Assembly: GCA_964035545.1 (NCBI GenBank)
Contig: OZ037767.1
Coordinates: 25,095,628 to 25,159,627 of the forward strand
Direction: 5' to 3'
DNA from: Bugula neritina
Lineage: Eukaryota > Bryozoa > Gymnolaemata > Cheilostomatida > Bugulidae
Length of the DNA stretch: 64,000 bases
Shown here one piece after another: positions 1 to 17,122 of this stretch; position 1 is the stretch's first letter; the number at the start of each line of letters is the position of its first letter. The notes under the pieces were generated by a model. The model saw only the letters and a list, made by a program, of their open reading frames with translations. It searched no databases and had not been told where the DNA came from. The translations under genes and the position numbers were made by a program.

Positions 1-1821
1 CTGCTATAACTAATCCGATAACTAAAAAAGTAGTAAAAGCAAAGCTCTTCAGTATAACAGCTAGCAAACTGGTTTTAGAATATAAACAGCTTCAAGCTTA
101 TTGTTAGCAGTCAAATGTTTTACAAGTGCAGTTGATCTTTCCAGTCTTTGTATATATATTATGTAGGTAGATTTAAACATGCATCCTGGCAGGGAATAGT
201 ATTCAATATGGTGTAACATAATATATAATATACTTGAAGATGATTATTGACTATCAATAATCATTCAATTATCAAATTGAGCTTTTCCTAATTTAGGTGC
301 GGAAGTAGTGCAGTGAATACTTACTAAGACCGATCTCTGTTACCGAGAGTTTTGACTTGTTTGATAAAGTACAGCCGAGAGCTAATACTGAAGTTGGAGT
401 AGTAGATGTAGTAGTAGTTGTGCTATTCGACATTATGCAGTTGTCATCAAGAAACCCTGTATATATAATATATACATGCGCAAATGTTGGTGAAGAATGA
501 ATATTATGTGAAGTAGCATCACGTTAACAGTTAAATACTGCAGTACAATTGGGGCATTACAAACTTGAAACCACATGGAATATATAGGCTAGATTCCAGT
601 AAACTACACAACCTTTAGTACTCTATACTACTACTATATGTATACTGTATTACTCAACCATAGCATAGGCCATCACATTTCTGTTTTGTCTCAAACGACA
701 CCAGAGATCCATTACAGAGTTGGCCACAGCTCTTGTATTGAACTGGAGCATCTATGAAATAACACCCTGTGATATTTCCTTGTTCATCACAAACGCTATC
801 AGTGTATGCTGCCACTTCACCAGAACACAAGTACACTCTACAATATAGAAGAATGTGGAACATTAGTTTAGCATATACTGTAATTTGAGCTGTAATGCGT
901 TATAGAGTATAATGTATCATGAATAAGTATATAGAAATGAATACTTCAGGCTATTTAGTTATAAGTAGAAAAATAAAAAGATAGTACAAACTCCTTCTGT
1001 AGCGCACGGGGTTCTTTTTTCACAAAATTTCATGAGTCACAAGAAGGGCTTAGACCCCATTTTGTGATAATGTACGCGTGTATATAGATAAAATGGCCAA
1101 AATAAACTAATAAAAAAGCACACTGTTAACCACAAAAGGACAATGGCTACTACTAGTATTTGACATACAAAACTACAGTATGCATTGGTTAACATTTAAC
1201 ACAAACCACCATGCAGCTACCCAATGACAGGTAAGCTGCCTGATCCTCAACTGGTCAACCAATTATGACTGTTTAAAAAGCTAGTAAACAACAGATTTTA
1301 ATTCTAATTATGCAATTTATTAGCAATGATTATTTAGTGTTTGTTGATAATGTAAATGGATAGCCTCGTTGGATAAACAGCTTGTGGAATTTGCTCACCT
1401 ATGATATTATGGACGCAGTGGTATGTGATATATTGCAGTAATAAAAGGGAATTTTTATATATCATTATAAAACAGCGATACAACGTACTGTTTTATTTAC
1501 CTTACATGTAGCAGCAGCAAATCAAAACAATACAGTAATTATGAAAATGAAGCTAAGACTAATAAAAATATTATAGTTCTAAATGAACATTAAAAAGTTT
1601 AAAATATTATATTATTATGTTTTACTTTTTAGCTGAGTTTGCAACATTTTCATACAAGGGTATATAGTTTAGCTAAGAATTTGTATGGTCATCTAAATGT
1701 TTCAATTTTAAACTTCTAATTTAAAAAATGCTCAATAAATTTAAAAGGGAATGCATATAAAACAATAACTGACATTATAATAGCTGCTGAAGAAACCAGC
1801 TATATATAATCACAAAAAAAT

Positions 1822-1895
<74 letters not shown>

Positions 1896-1981
1896 TAAAT
1901 AACTTACGGAGAAGATGACTCCACTACAAGAGTGACCGTGGTCACTAGAAATGGAATAAGTATTGCAGCTACAAGAAGCAT
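1..1981 (-). CDS. Orphan type I membrane protein, copy A (5' part; truncated by window edge)
   Basis: Exons on the minus strand: 1908-1981 (ATG, signal peptide MLLVAAILIPFLVTTVTLVV), 659-837, 325-456 and 1-21 (start of the membrane exon, cut by the edge). Junctions use GTAAGT, GTTGAG and GTAAGT donors with phases 2, 1 and 1, the same as copy B. Exon 2 encodes a cysteine-rich module with conserved CGQLCNGSL and KCDGLCYG. Exon 3 adds one cysteine (DDNCIMSN) and a Thr/Ser-rich stalk rich in TTTTSTTPTS. Exon 4 begins LIIGLVIA, the start of the membrane helix. The product is inferred to be a small cell-surface protein with N-glycosylation sites (NGS, NIT, NST). I do not recognise the family. The longest open frame (654-863) is only exon 2 read through its splice sites. 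The tail exons lie left of the window. Confidence 0.8.
1826..1892. repeat. (GA)n microsatellite
   Basis: About 33 perfect GA units, ending 15 bases from the exon 1 donor of the copy A membrane-protein gene, within its first intron. Absent from the matching position of copy B near 11080. Confidence 0.95.
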
Positions 1982-3803
1982 CCTAGTCCCTGAATTAAAT
2001 AAATAATAAACACATGCTTATTTACTCAGCATATATTATTAAAAGTGTAGAGAATTTCGCTGCGTGCCAGTGGTAGAATTGTCTCTACACAATTCCTTGT
2101 GGGTGTTATCCCATTAACTACTAAATTACTGATTTAACAAGGCCGATCTTTCAACTGGAGACAATAAGAGAGGATAATTCTTGTATTACCACAGCTTGTG
2201 CTTACTGCTTGCAATAACCAATGTAGGCCCTATTTACAGAATGTAAGGCAAACTGGTTATAACTGTGATGAGCAGCTACAAACCAGACAACAGCAGAAGA
2301 ATTAATCACAAGTTTACAATCTACTATTTTGAGATAATTTAAGCCAATCATTGTCAACTCAAAACTAATTATAAAAGTGATGAAGAGTTATAATTAAACA
2401 ACCCCAGACATAAACTGTACTGCGTGTAGCTTTTTACTTTACTTGTGTAATTTGAAAAAACAAACATATAACTTACTTGGGTAGCCTTGCAGGATTTATA
2501 TGGTAGACTTTGTTATTAAAAAAACACATAAAACACACTACAAGACTATAATTTTAAACTATATTGAATTGTAATCGGCACTCTATACCTGAACGTTTCG
2601 TGCTGTATACCTCCTATTAAGCTGGTACGCTACAAGCTTACAAGCATTCTAAACTACCCAGCCATGCAATCATAAATATACATGATATAATGCTTCCTAT
2701 TTGTTGGCCAAACAATAAGGTTAGCCTTCTTTTTTTTAACTTTTGAATTGGCGAACTAGCTTTAGTTTACCAGCTTAGTTACCCAAAGAAAGGTTTATTT
2801 GTTAAGGTTTTGAAAGTAAACAAAGTATTTCTCAGTTTGTTCTTAGCACTAATTGATTAGTAAATTATAAAATGGCTACTGTTGATAGTATTTCAAGTGT
2901 ATATTTTAAAAAAAGATATCCATTACATAATGAGAATTACAAACACATACATTTTTTAAGAGTGACTGGCTATATAACTAATAGAGAGTTTTAATATATT
3001 ATTTCACTTTAAACCCTTAAGGCTTAAACCCTTCTTTATGTTTATTCAACACGGAATTTATGCTGAAATTAGCATACTGCAAGATGATGCCAACAAAACA
3101 CTGGTCATACTGACTTTAAAGATTAGTAACCAGTTAAGCCAAACCAGGATGATTATGCTGGGTATGATCTAGCTAAAATGCTGGCTGTAGTACTCATGGT
3201 TGAAGGAATATAAGAGTGTTGTGCCACAAATTGTGGTTAATAATCAGATCTTACTATAACATTCAGTAACACTGTTCAATAATATCTATAGATTTACCAA
3301 AACTATATTATAAGGGCACAACAGGTCAACTTTGAAGTTTTTTGCTGTCATTCATCTGTTTTTCAAGTTACTAGTTCAATAATCTCTAGTCTAAATGCTG
3401 CATCTGTTGTCTATTACAGGTATCAGTTTGTTGTTTTTATCTCTTTCACAGCTTTCAGAATAATTGAAATTTTCATGGTGAAAAATAGGCCCACTGTGCC
3501 CGGTACAGGGGTACAATTGGCCAATGAGTGGAACGCAACATATATATTGAAACTTTGTTGATTTGGTTGCATCTGATCTTAATTTAATTAATACACACAA
3601 ATAAATAAAAATACTCTTCCAGATCTACAGCAAAAATCATGTTTTAGCTGTACAGTTTGTCCCACCACAGATAACAAGGGGAGGCAAAATCAAACGCACA
3701 TTACTCATTTCTACAGTACCATTTTCATTACTGTTTAGAAATAGAAATGTTTTTCTATTTCCACTTCATAAAAACTATCATCAGAAAAAACTTTAGTAAC
3801 ATG

Positions 3804-5127
3804 TAGGGGAAGCCGGGGTAATTTGAGCCATGGGGCAATTTGAGCCAGGGCATATTTTAGAAAAACTGTTCAACATAGAGAGTTGTCTTTTTATGTGCAC
3901 ATGTACACTCACAAATGTGGCATATTTTTTCCTGTTCATCATTTCCAAGCTGCTTGGTAAGTAAAATATTTCACATTTACCTGTTTGTTCAACAAAACGT
4001 AAATTTGATAGTCTTCATCTCATGTTATATATTGCTTTACCCCCAATTGAGAAAACTTCGTCAAAGTTTTTGCATTTCTTTAGGATCGTGCTAGCTACAG
4101 TTGCATGTTAAAAAGGAAAGCCTACGTTTAATTTTTACTCCAGCATTAACATTTTTCTTCAGAATGACACCTTGGGGTAATTTGAGCCATTCAGTTTGGG
4201 GCAAACTGAGCCACAACTCAAATTACCCCATGAGTAAGTTGTTACAGCATAAATAGTTTTTGTAGGTAAAACCAGTTCTGTAGCTATAACAAAACAGTTT
4301 ACTACAGTCAGTGCGCATGTATAATGTTGTTGCACGTTTGCTATCTTACCCGTTTTGTGTTGTAGCTGATACATATACAAATTACAAACTGCCACGAAAG
4401 TACACACTCAAAACCAATCTATTAGCTTACTTACAGAAGATAAATTAAAGAAAGCTGCTCGTATGATAGTTGGGGAAAAGAGCAGTATAAGACATACAGC
4501 AGAAAATTTTGGAGTGAACAGAATGACTCTGAAGAGTTATTCTGATAAGCGGAAGTTAGGATATGAAATCACCAGTGCTGCAAAAAGAGTGTTCACTACT
4601 GAAGAAGAGAAACTAGTGGTCGACCACATATCAGAGTTTTAGATGCAAAGAAGCGACAAAGTTGTAAAACTTCAAAAAGGCTCCTGTTAGAAAGAATCTT
4701 AGTTGTTTTACTAAAGAGTAGACTTTGGGCTGGGCTTCGTTGGCTGTTGTGAAAATTTGTCACATAGTGACGCTAAATTATCGTTGCATTTGCAACATAT
4801 GATATATGTTAACCTGTGAAGTAAATGCAATACTACTATTTTCAATAAAAACATTGATTAAAACATAACTGTGTGTGTTAAGTTGACTATCCGCCCAAAA
4901 TAGCCCACGGCTCAAATTACCCCCAATAGGGGGTAATTTGAGCCGCACAATATGACGTTATTATTATGGGTCTAAAATTTTTTGTAGGCTGTAAACCAAA
5001 AATTTTTCAAGTGTTTACAATAGCAAACATGTACATTTGTATGTGTAACCAATGTCAGTGCTCAATTCACAGTATTTCGTTTGATACCTGGGAAAAGGTA
5101 AAAATCGGCTCAAATTACCCCGGCCTA
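3804..5127 (+). mobile_element. Pogo/Tigger-like DNA transposon remnant with inverted ends
   Basis: The ends are inverted copies of GCCGGGGTAATTTGAGCC (left at 3811-3828, right complement at 5106-5123), each close to a TA. The GGGTAATTTGAGCC motif recurs inside in both orientations (4172, 4210, 4912, 4932). Interior 4433-4642 reads as a 69-codon fragment containing IRHTAENFGVNRMTLKSY, then FTTEEEKLVVDHI and a stop. This matches the N-terminal psq-type helix-turn-helix of pogo/jerky-like transposases. The catalytic DDE region is missing, so the copy is non-autonomous. The family call rests on the HTH pattern. Confidence 0.7.
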
Positions 5128-6948
5128 CTACAAAATTCTGAGTAGACTTTTTTCTATGAACTGTAGCTAAGGTTCATGCAGGCGGAGGTTTGTGACTGGA
5201 ATGCGGAAGGGGAGGGTGGAGGAAATGAGTAAATCAGAATTTATTTTGGTCAAATACATGTATAATTCTTTAATGATATAATGTATAATTAATATCATGA
5301 CTATCCCTTAGTAGTAACAGCAGAGTGTTTTGTATAATGTTTAAAATGGCAAAGCTATAACCTCACCATGCAAAATGTATATAGGCCTATTAGGGGAGCT
5401 TTACCTCGTAGTTTGGTAGTCTTACCATGATGTCTTTGATACTTTACAAAAAGGTCAGAAATGGCTATATCTATAGATTTTATTAACAGTTCATCAACTT
5501 TTTGGGCAAACAAACTAATAACAGTGATCAGGGTGCAAAAATTAGGTGGCCCATTGTGCCCTGGTTACAACTCCAAGTCAATAAGTTCTCTCACAATTTG
5601 ACTGGCCTTTGTACCCCTATGACCGTTGTGCCCCCCTTCCCCCTTTCCCGTTACCCCTACAATTATTGTCTCATATGCACTAGATTTCCATGATTTTCAT
5701 TATGCGAATGGACTTTTCGTTCACGTAAGCCCAAATGGAACCAGTTACATCGTAGGAAACCACAACCATAAGTTAATGCAAACGAAAAAAAACAATTTAA
5801 TCTATTCCAATAATGCCAGTCATGGAAACGCAGTGATAGTGGAGGCCTTCATAGTATGAAAATGAATACAAACAATATTAAATTTGCATATGTTGGATCT
5901 TACAAGTTTCATGCAGCCTAAATTATCTCTCACTTGTCATTTTAAGTTTTGAAATAGTTAAACGCATAGCTATAGGTAAACAACCTAATAAATTGACATA
6001 AATAAAAATAAAATGTATAAAACAGATGCAACAATTATTATACTGTTATTGATACAACAAAACTGTAATGCATTTTCTAAAATGCTCATTTTATTAGAGA
6101 CAACAATCGTATAGATAATGAGAAAATTTGATACTAAAAGCGATTTTACAGAGAAAGATTGTAGAGTTAAATGTATGTTATAAATCAGCCTACAAAAGTC
6201 TAATACATAGACTGGAATAGTGCCGGATTTTGACGGTATATGGTATATTTTGTTATAATAATTACATTAGAAGCATACAGCAATTACAACTATAATATTT
6301 TATAAAAGCATTGTATCTGCATTTCAACAGGGTGTATGTTTTAGTTTGATGTAACTTTATTGTTCACATGCTTTAATAACCCTTTGTTAACCCGTGAAAA
6401 CTGTAACAACAAAACACAAGATATATACAGCAGAACCAGCACCCAAATGATTTTAACAAATATTAATATATTATACAGAATTTAAATATTGCAGCATTTC
6501 AAAGTAATTGTTATAATACAAAAATGTTAAAATTAACATTAGCAGTAAAAATACACATAGCATTTAACGCACACATGCCTCTGCTTTCACACTATGAGAT
6601 GCAGATAATTGTACTTTTTAATTTAACTATATAGTTTCTTGTATGATTGAAACCCAGCTTTTACAAATCAATGTATGAAAATCTACATGCTGTTGCATGA
6701 CTGTTGTAGTGTTTGATCATTCCTTATATTATTACACACTACTACAGTGTCTCTTACTTTTTGCTCAATCCATTCAAATCATCACGTGCAGTGGCACAGG
6801 ACATTTCATTATCATTCACCCGTATACTCATTTAGCTACTCACTTAGCTACTCACTTAGCCACAGCTTTTTTAAACTACACATAGCTTTGTATTCACTAT
6901 TACAATGCAATGATTTTTGGGACCACAATAGCTGTCAGTTTTTTATAG

Positions 6949-6950
<2 letters not shown>
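5128..6950. other. Non-coding AT-rich stretch
   Basis: I see no coding exon here. Short open frames such as 5502-5859 have no family resemblance or splice context. A small TCACTTAGCTAC-type tandem repeat lies at about 6826-6860. Confidence 0.6.
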
Positions 6951-7023
<73 letters not shown>

Positions 7024-7025
7024 CC

Positions 7026-7071
<46 letters not shown>

Positions 7072-7105
7072 TATATATATATATATATATAGATATATAT
7101 ATATA
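6951..7105. repeat. Interrupted (TA)n microsatellite
   Basis: Long alternating TA with single interruptions (tagcctatgt at 7021, tagata near 7067 and 7091). Open frames through it are artefacts of the repeat. Confidence 0.95.
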
Positions 7106-7107
7106 AA

Positions 7108-7232
7108 TATAAATATATCTTTACGAGCTAGCAATTTGATTATAAATAGGTATATGAGAAACATTGTTGATTTATTACTTTATTAGGTAAAGTAATTACT
7201 TTACCTAATGAAGTAATAAATCAACAATGTTT
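7108..7232. mobile_element. Foldback (inverted-repeat) element, short copy
   Basis: Positions 7159-7196 and 7195-7232 form a nearly perfect palindrome (arms AAACATTGTTGATTTATTAC..., one mismatch seen). The flanking 7110-7158 resembles the complement of 34195-34246, so this is a reduced copy of the element at 33.96-34.25 kb. Confidence 0.7.
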
Positions 7233-7763
7233 ATAAATATATATATACACGTATATGTATACGTATATGTATTTGTATAATTTGTATATGTATATGTATT
7301 ATATAACAAAAACCTGCTGAGAAATGAATATGTATGGTGTGCCCATTCAAAACAGTGCATAGTGGTACTAAAACAAGTTAGAAAATTTACCAAGTCTATG
7401 AAAAGTAATCATAAAAACATGGAACACATAGGTATAGTATAAAGTGCTATGTACAAATTATGCCACATATTTAAGACCACGTCTGACAAAAAAACACTGA
7501 AATGTTATAAAAACAAACATAGAACTGCATATTTTACAGGTAGCCTATAAAATAATCATTTTAAAGAATGCAGACCATATAAAATTGTATTAAGAACTAG
7601 TACACCAAAACATAACACACTTTTTTTCCAAATGTATAAAACAACATGATAACTTTTTTTTACCAGAAATTATAGTAGATTGTTGTAAGATTCTGTATTT
7701 TGCTAAAAAAGTTATACTTCTACTTGATTATATTAGAACTAGGAGTTAAATGAGTGCAATATG

Positions 7764-11166
<3,403 letters not shown>

Positions 11167-14164
11167 CTTAGTCCCTGAATCAAATAAATAATAAACACAT
11201 GCTTATTTACTGCTTAAAACTTTTATAATCACAATGAATATTAAAGATACTTACATTTTCAAAGAGTGACATTTAATTAATAAACAGTTTTAATATATTA
11301 TTTTATTTTATTTTCATTTTGCATACAGTACGTTATATAGAACAAAAATAATCTCTTATATTTTCAACAAGTGTGTTATTATTTTTTATTAGAGGTAAGC
11401 TATAGGTTGTTGATAGAGTGCTTCAGTTTTGAGTATCAAGTTTTCTACTGAGTTAACCATCTTTTATGTTTTATGAAATACCAAAGATGTACTGAAATTA
11501 ACGTATGTATTGCAAGATAATGCATACAGAACTGAGTTGACAGATTTATATAACTAGTTAAGCCAGACCAGGATGATTATGCTGGGTATAATCTAGCTAA
11601 AATGCTGGCTGTAGTAGTTATGGTTGAATGAATATAAGAATTCTGTAACACAATATTGCGGTCTAGAATCAGATCTTACTATAACATTCAGTAACACCAG
11701 ATAATATCAATAGATTCACCAGAGCTATAAAAATATATAGCATGGTATTATCAGAAAAGAATTCCTCCGTATTGTTTTGTTATGAAGGCCACTATATTAA
11801 ACACATGCAATATGATAATCAGTCTCAAATTAGTCCACACTGTGTGCATTCTTTTTTAATCCAGCAAAGCAATTATATTCCAGAACATTCCGCCAGTGAA
11901 CTGCTACTGAAACTTTCAGATGAATTGTAACGGAAGAGAATTACTTCAAGATGTATTGGCTTCAGTAAATTTAATTTCACTATGGTTTGTAAAAAAAGTT
12001 TATATTGGAGAATTAAGTGCAGGTTTTTCTAATAAAGCCAATTCTAGCGGAGCCTTGTAGCATGAGAAATTGTCTTACCATAAAATAAAGCAATGTAGCT
12101 TAAACCCAACTGCCAAGCAAAAATTATAAACCTCAGCGAAGTAAAAAGTCTAAATGACTATAACTACAACAGACTCAACAGCAAATTAAAGGTGAAAATA
12201 TTTACTCGTATTACTTTCTAAAGTCATAATACAACTGAACTAGAAATAATATCTTTTCCAGTTAATTAATACAGCATATATGAGATGCACAACCACCCTG
12301 ACTGCTATTAAATACTACACTTGTAATACCAGCTCTATTACGTATAATTATATTTTTTTATCAGCTGGAAATTCCATGTGTGACTCACTATAAATTGGTT
12401 TATCTTGAACGCTGGCTAACTTGCATGTTGAAGTTTGTACCTATTATTCTCTACATTGGCCAGTTCGATAATCTCTACTAAACGCATATTTAGCCAGAAG
12501 TTTGTTGTGATTTGTAGGCAAATGAAGAGCTCAATGCACAAAAGAGATCACTTAATTCCAGAGCTACTTCATACGAAAGACATTGCTTATATTAAACTAT
12601 TGTAAGCGTCCAAGTGTTTATAGCTTACTAAAATGGTTGTCTATAAAAGCCTAGTTTTCTCTACTCACAGGAAACCTGAAAGTTTCTTAATTAAACCTCC
12701 CTTGCATTCAGTTTTATTAGTAACCTTGTTTACCCATATAGTGCAGACCTTGGACAAAGCTTAGGTATGAAGATTCCTCTAACGCTTGGCAGAAATAAGG
12801 TAATCATCCATAATGATTATTTATGAAAGTACACGATTTTATGTTAGTTTTGAACTGTTGACTCTACTGAAAGTGAAATGGCTGACACTGGTAGATGTAA
12901 ACTCATTGAAGCCTTAGATCCTATTATAGCTTCAATGTAATCAGTTTTAGTAACTTATGTAAGAATATGTCAGTCTGTTTGAGTAGAACTGATGCTATGA
13001 CTTCCTTTATTGCCTGACAGCTACTTTGCAATTCTGTGAGACAATAATGTATTCTTTGTTGACAAGTTATTGAGGAACTATCAAAATATGGAAATGCATA
13101 CAAACTAGGTTTTCATGAACTCATACAGAAAATGCTAGCTGCCTTCATCTAATGTATTTATTAAAATATTGTAACACCATTGTAACTAAGTGAACTACAT
13201 GTCATAAGGAATCATAAATCAAATACACAACATAGAGATGACTATAGAAAAGGGTTTCACTAGACTCTGCACCTGATTATTACACTAAAAACTAGCTCAG
13301 GGCTGTTATTAAAGCTGGTTTTCATATTAAAACATGCATGATAGCTGGTACTTGGCTTGTATTATTATTACAAGCTTCCTCATACTAACAAGCCACAAAT
13401 TAGAAAAGCCCTATGAAAATTCAACAGGTCACATAACTGCCATATTGACAGAGTATAGCTATATAATGTGGGTACAGTGTTAACAGAGTGTGTTGGTTAA
13501 GATCCCATAAACACATTCAAGGATGTATGTTTGTAGTTTTGGCAATACTTCAACTGGTGCAGTCATAGTTGAAAGTAACAGAGACCACCAGAATTAAATC
13601 GAACTAGAACTGAACTAGAACTACGTTGTACAGGAAAAATTTACTAGAATGCAAATAGAACCATGTTTTATATAATCAACATATGATTGTTCCCTATAGT
13701 GCCCACAAGGTTTTACACATGCATTATCTGTAAATTTGCTGTTTGTCCACCATGGCAGTTCAATGGCTGGTTTTTTTTCTTATGTGTTTTTACCAAAAAA
13801 GATAAGTCGTTTATAACAAACTGTAACTAGTTCAAGTGAATTGAACTAGTTATGGTTTGTTATAAAAACAGTTCTTTCATTATTATACTATTTTATCAGT
13901 TTTGCTTTGAGCTAAATTGAATTCGATGCATAGCCATACAGCACATCAATATATTCATCCTATTTTGATAAGCTTGTCAATTACAGCAACAGATTTGCAT
14001 TTTTTGCTGCATAACCAATAAAAACAGATAGGTTATCACTAAGTAAAACGTGATTAATGGCTTTACCAGCTTGAGGTGAATGTGGAATAACCGTCAGTGT
14101 TATACACTACATTTCCATCATTATAGTTTAGACTTTAGAATTTAGATGCAACTTGAAAAAAAAG

Positions 14165-14345
14165 ATTAGTCTAATAGATGGAGTAACACAGTCTAATACT
14201 CTAATAGATGGGGAAACACAGTCTAATCACTCAAATAGATGGGGAAACACAATCTAATAGATGGGGAAACACAGTCTTATCACTCTAATAGATGGGGAAA
14301 CACAGTCTAATAGATGGGGAAACACAGTCTAATCACTCTAATAGA
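14165..14345. repeat. Minisatellite, AATAGATGGGGAAACACAGTC-type units
   Basis: Seven or so imperfect copies of a unit of about 21-31 bases (core gatggggaaacacagtctaa). Some units are extended by tcactctaatagatg. Confidence 0.9.
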
Positions 14346-16935
14346 GGCTGAGCACAAGATAATGTCTTTAAAACATTATAAACCAGTATATAATTAGTTG
14401 GCTCAAACAAAGTTCTAGCTGTCAACAAAAATGTGAATCAATCATGTAGACACTTGCCAGAGTCCACAGAGTATAGATAGCTTTATTGAACATAACCAAT
14501 AAAAACAATAACTGACTTCTAACTTTGGTGAAGCTGTAAGAATATTCTAAATAATATGACTTGCTTTTTTGCTATTTTAGACCAAACATGAAACATGTAT
14601 TGAAAGTTTACAAGTGTCTTTTTACTGATATGAAGTGTTTCATATCTGCAAATGTGCCATCAAACTTTGCATGCAACTGTGCATTTAGTTTTCTAGTAGC
14701 TTTTTGTATCCATATATAGTGCATTACTTTAACAAAACTCCAACATGTGGAAAGACAGAAAATGTCCAAAATAAAGCCCCAGTTATTGAAGTACTGGGCA
14801 ATGATATGTTGTCATTATTCTACATGATGCTTTCTGATAACCTTTAAAAGTTTTATTGCGAGGTCTGCTGCTATTGTCTCCAAGAAAATCGTTTTGACTT
14901 ACTATAATACTTATTGAACACTACTTTCCTTAACTTCTTCCTTGCTATAACTAGTTGACTTTGATACCCTCAAAAAATGGAATTTGCAGAAAAAATCGTA
15001 CAGATTGAAGACAAAAGACACTGAATTAAATCAAACTAATATTGGAATGATCTAAATGTGTACAAGTCTCATACAGGTTTTCATCCAAACCAAGGGTTTT
15101 GAATGAGTAAATCGTAATGAGTAAATCGTAGTGAGTAATTGATAGCTGATTATCATTATGCCCACATATTCCAGAGTTTAAATGTATGGAACTTGAACTT
15201 AGAGCTAATAGAAGACTGTAAATATTGAATAAGTTAAATATTATTTAGTATGAAATATTAGTAGCCTACCCCCTGTAAGGTAAATATTTATAAATTAACT
15301 TACTTTACGTTTACGGCTATACAAGAACTACAATATTGTTGCATATACTCCAAACGCAATCAGTGAAAAAGTAGGGGACAAAGTTGTTTATGTTGATAGC
15401 TCAAAGTTAATTAGTTAATAAACTTAATTGGTATCCGCATTATAGTAAGTTAATGTAATCATTACTACTCTCATAATCTAAGTAACGTGGAGGTGGCCTA
15501 CTTACAACTTAGTGTAGCCTCTTTATGATGCTTCAAAACCACGTGTTTTATCACGAATTTTTCTTGATCAGAGAAGTAGACGGTTTCTTTTATGAGATTG
15601 TTTTATCTTCTCCAGTCAGTGAGTGAGTGAGTGCATCGCACGGCCCTTCGAGTTGTCACCAGCTATGGTTATAATCCAATTAAATTTTAGATGTCATGTG
15701 TCACCTCCCACAATGATTGAGCACTTTTGGCCCTACAGAGCTTTATCTGCATGTATATCCTTATGCAACGTCCATGTATGTAGGCTATAATATTATTGTT
15801 TAGTTAGCTTGCACTCAGTATGTACTAGATTTAATTCAAAAGTAAGTGTGTTGAGATTTCAATGAATCTAAGCCATAATGTTTTTATCAATAAAATATAT
15901 ATTTTGGTCCACAAAAGTCAATGATATATTGTGATATTGCACCATACTAAGTTTGTACTGCTAAGTTTAAACACCACAGAATATTACTCAAACAGAAATT
16001 TACATATATTTGCTCTTAATTTTATGTGAAAATACAAAATTTAGACAGTTTTTGATTTATTGCGTACTGAAATTACTACACAACTAAGTTGCAAGCTAAG
16101 CTATCCTCTACTTAAGCATATTATGTGGGTTAGCTAGTTCAACTAATGTAATACACAAAGTGAAGGGTACAACTATAGTTTCCTTAAAAGTTGCAACTAG
16201 CTATTTGCAGATAACAATCAGTTTGTAGTCAAAAAGGGTAAAGACTCCTTCAATGTATTAGTATTAGTATATATAGAATGAATTAGATGCATTTACTACT
16301 TAATGTTGCGAAAAAAAGTAGACTGCATTAAAATATTTTTCTGGTAATAGACATTTTACATCTCCAGCAGCTTGTTAGTATAGATTCTATATTAGCTAGA
16401 GCTTATAGTACTATTTTAGTGTAAATCTGCAGGTGTGATGTAAGCTATTTACACTGGACAATTGCTTATTACTGTATGCATGATGTTTAGATTATCAGTT
16501 ATATATAATAAAATTATATTTTGAATCGTAGAAGAAGCAGTTAAAAAGCAAATTAGGAATGTGCAGTTGTAAGTAAACAAAACAGATTTGCAAGTATATG
16601 TAGAGTATATAGTAAAAGCGCAGATTCCCCATTACTATTAAACTTGACCTGTCACATGTCTAATTGCATATCAATCACTGCCTTGAACACTGATCGGCAT
16701 TTTCATAAACATCTCAAGTAAAAGAAGTCATGGTTTTAATTTTCTAAAAGCTCTACTAGTGCCATTTTAACTAAAGTTTTTAAACTTAGACTATTTTTCA
16801 TTTCTGCAGTTGATAAAATTTTAATGTAAATATATATGAACATTTAGGCTTTCAAAGGGTGGTCTTTGAAACCCTATGAACTATATGAATGTTTACATTC
16901 ATATTAATTGGAGGAGACACTATATATTAGTGTTT

Positions 16936-17122
16936 CTACATTGCTCTTCTTGACCAACAAATCCACGCAAGTACTACCAGACCAGGTATTGCAATATGGA
17001 GTGATACTTTAGTACATAATGAGTTCAATAGTCTATCTTTCTTCTTTTTGGTTTGGTCTGGTGGTGTAAAGAGTAAGACTTGGCTATTGTGGGTATTGAA
17101 GTTTAGATTGCACAAGGGATTT
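16936..17122 (-). CDS. Possible terminal coding exon with C-terminal hydrophobic segment
   Basis: On the minus strand a strong 3' splice site (acttttctttaaccag) precedes a 62-codon open frame. It ends in a hydrophobic segment (VSLHIAIPGLVVLAWICW) plus SRRAM and a TAG stop, so it would make a C-terminal membrane anchor. I could not find an upstream exon with matching phase, and the product is not recognised. It may be fortuitous. Confidence 0.28.

Larger units (their letters stand above)
1..3400. repeat. Tandem segmental duplication, unit copy 1
   Basis: This stretch is colinear with about 9031-12490. The opening 120 bases match 9031-9150 almost perfectly. Positions 654-760 match 10331-10437 with almost no change. 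3131-3300 (accaggatgattatgctggg and following) matches 11567-11720. Introns carry many indels, so the offset drifts between about 8.4 and 9.2 kb. The duplication carries a whole membrane-protein gene. Copy 1 has a long (GA)n tract at 1826-1892 that copy 2 lacks. Confidence 0.85.

Noticed and set aside
11742-11930. 62-codon frame beginning MVLSEKNSS
   Set aside because: No family resemblance, and it lies in the non-coding flank of the segmental duplication, where copy 1 (near 3300) does not preserve the frame.
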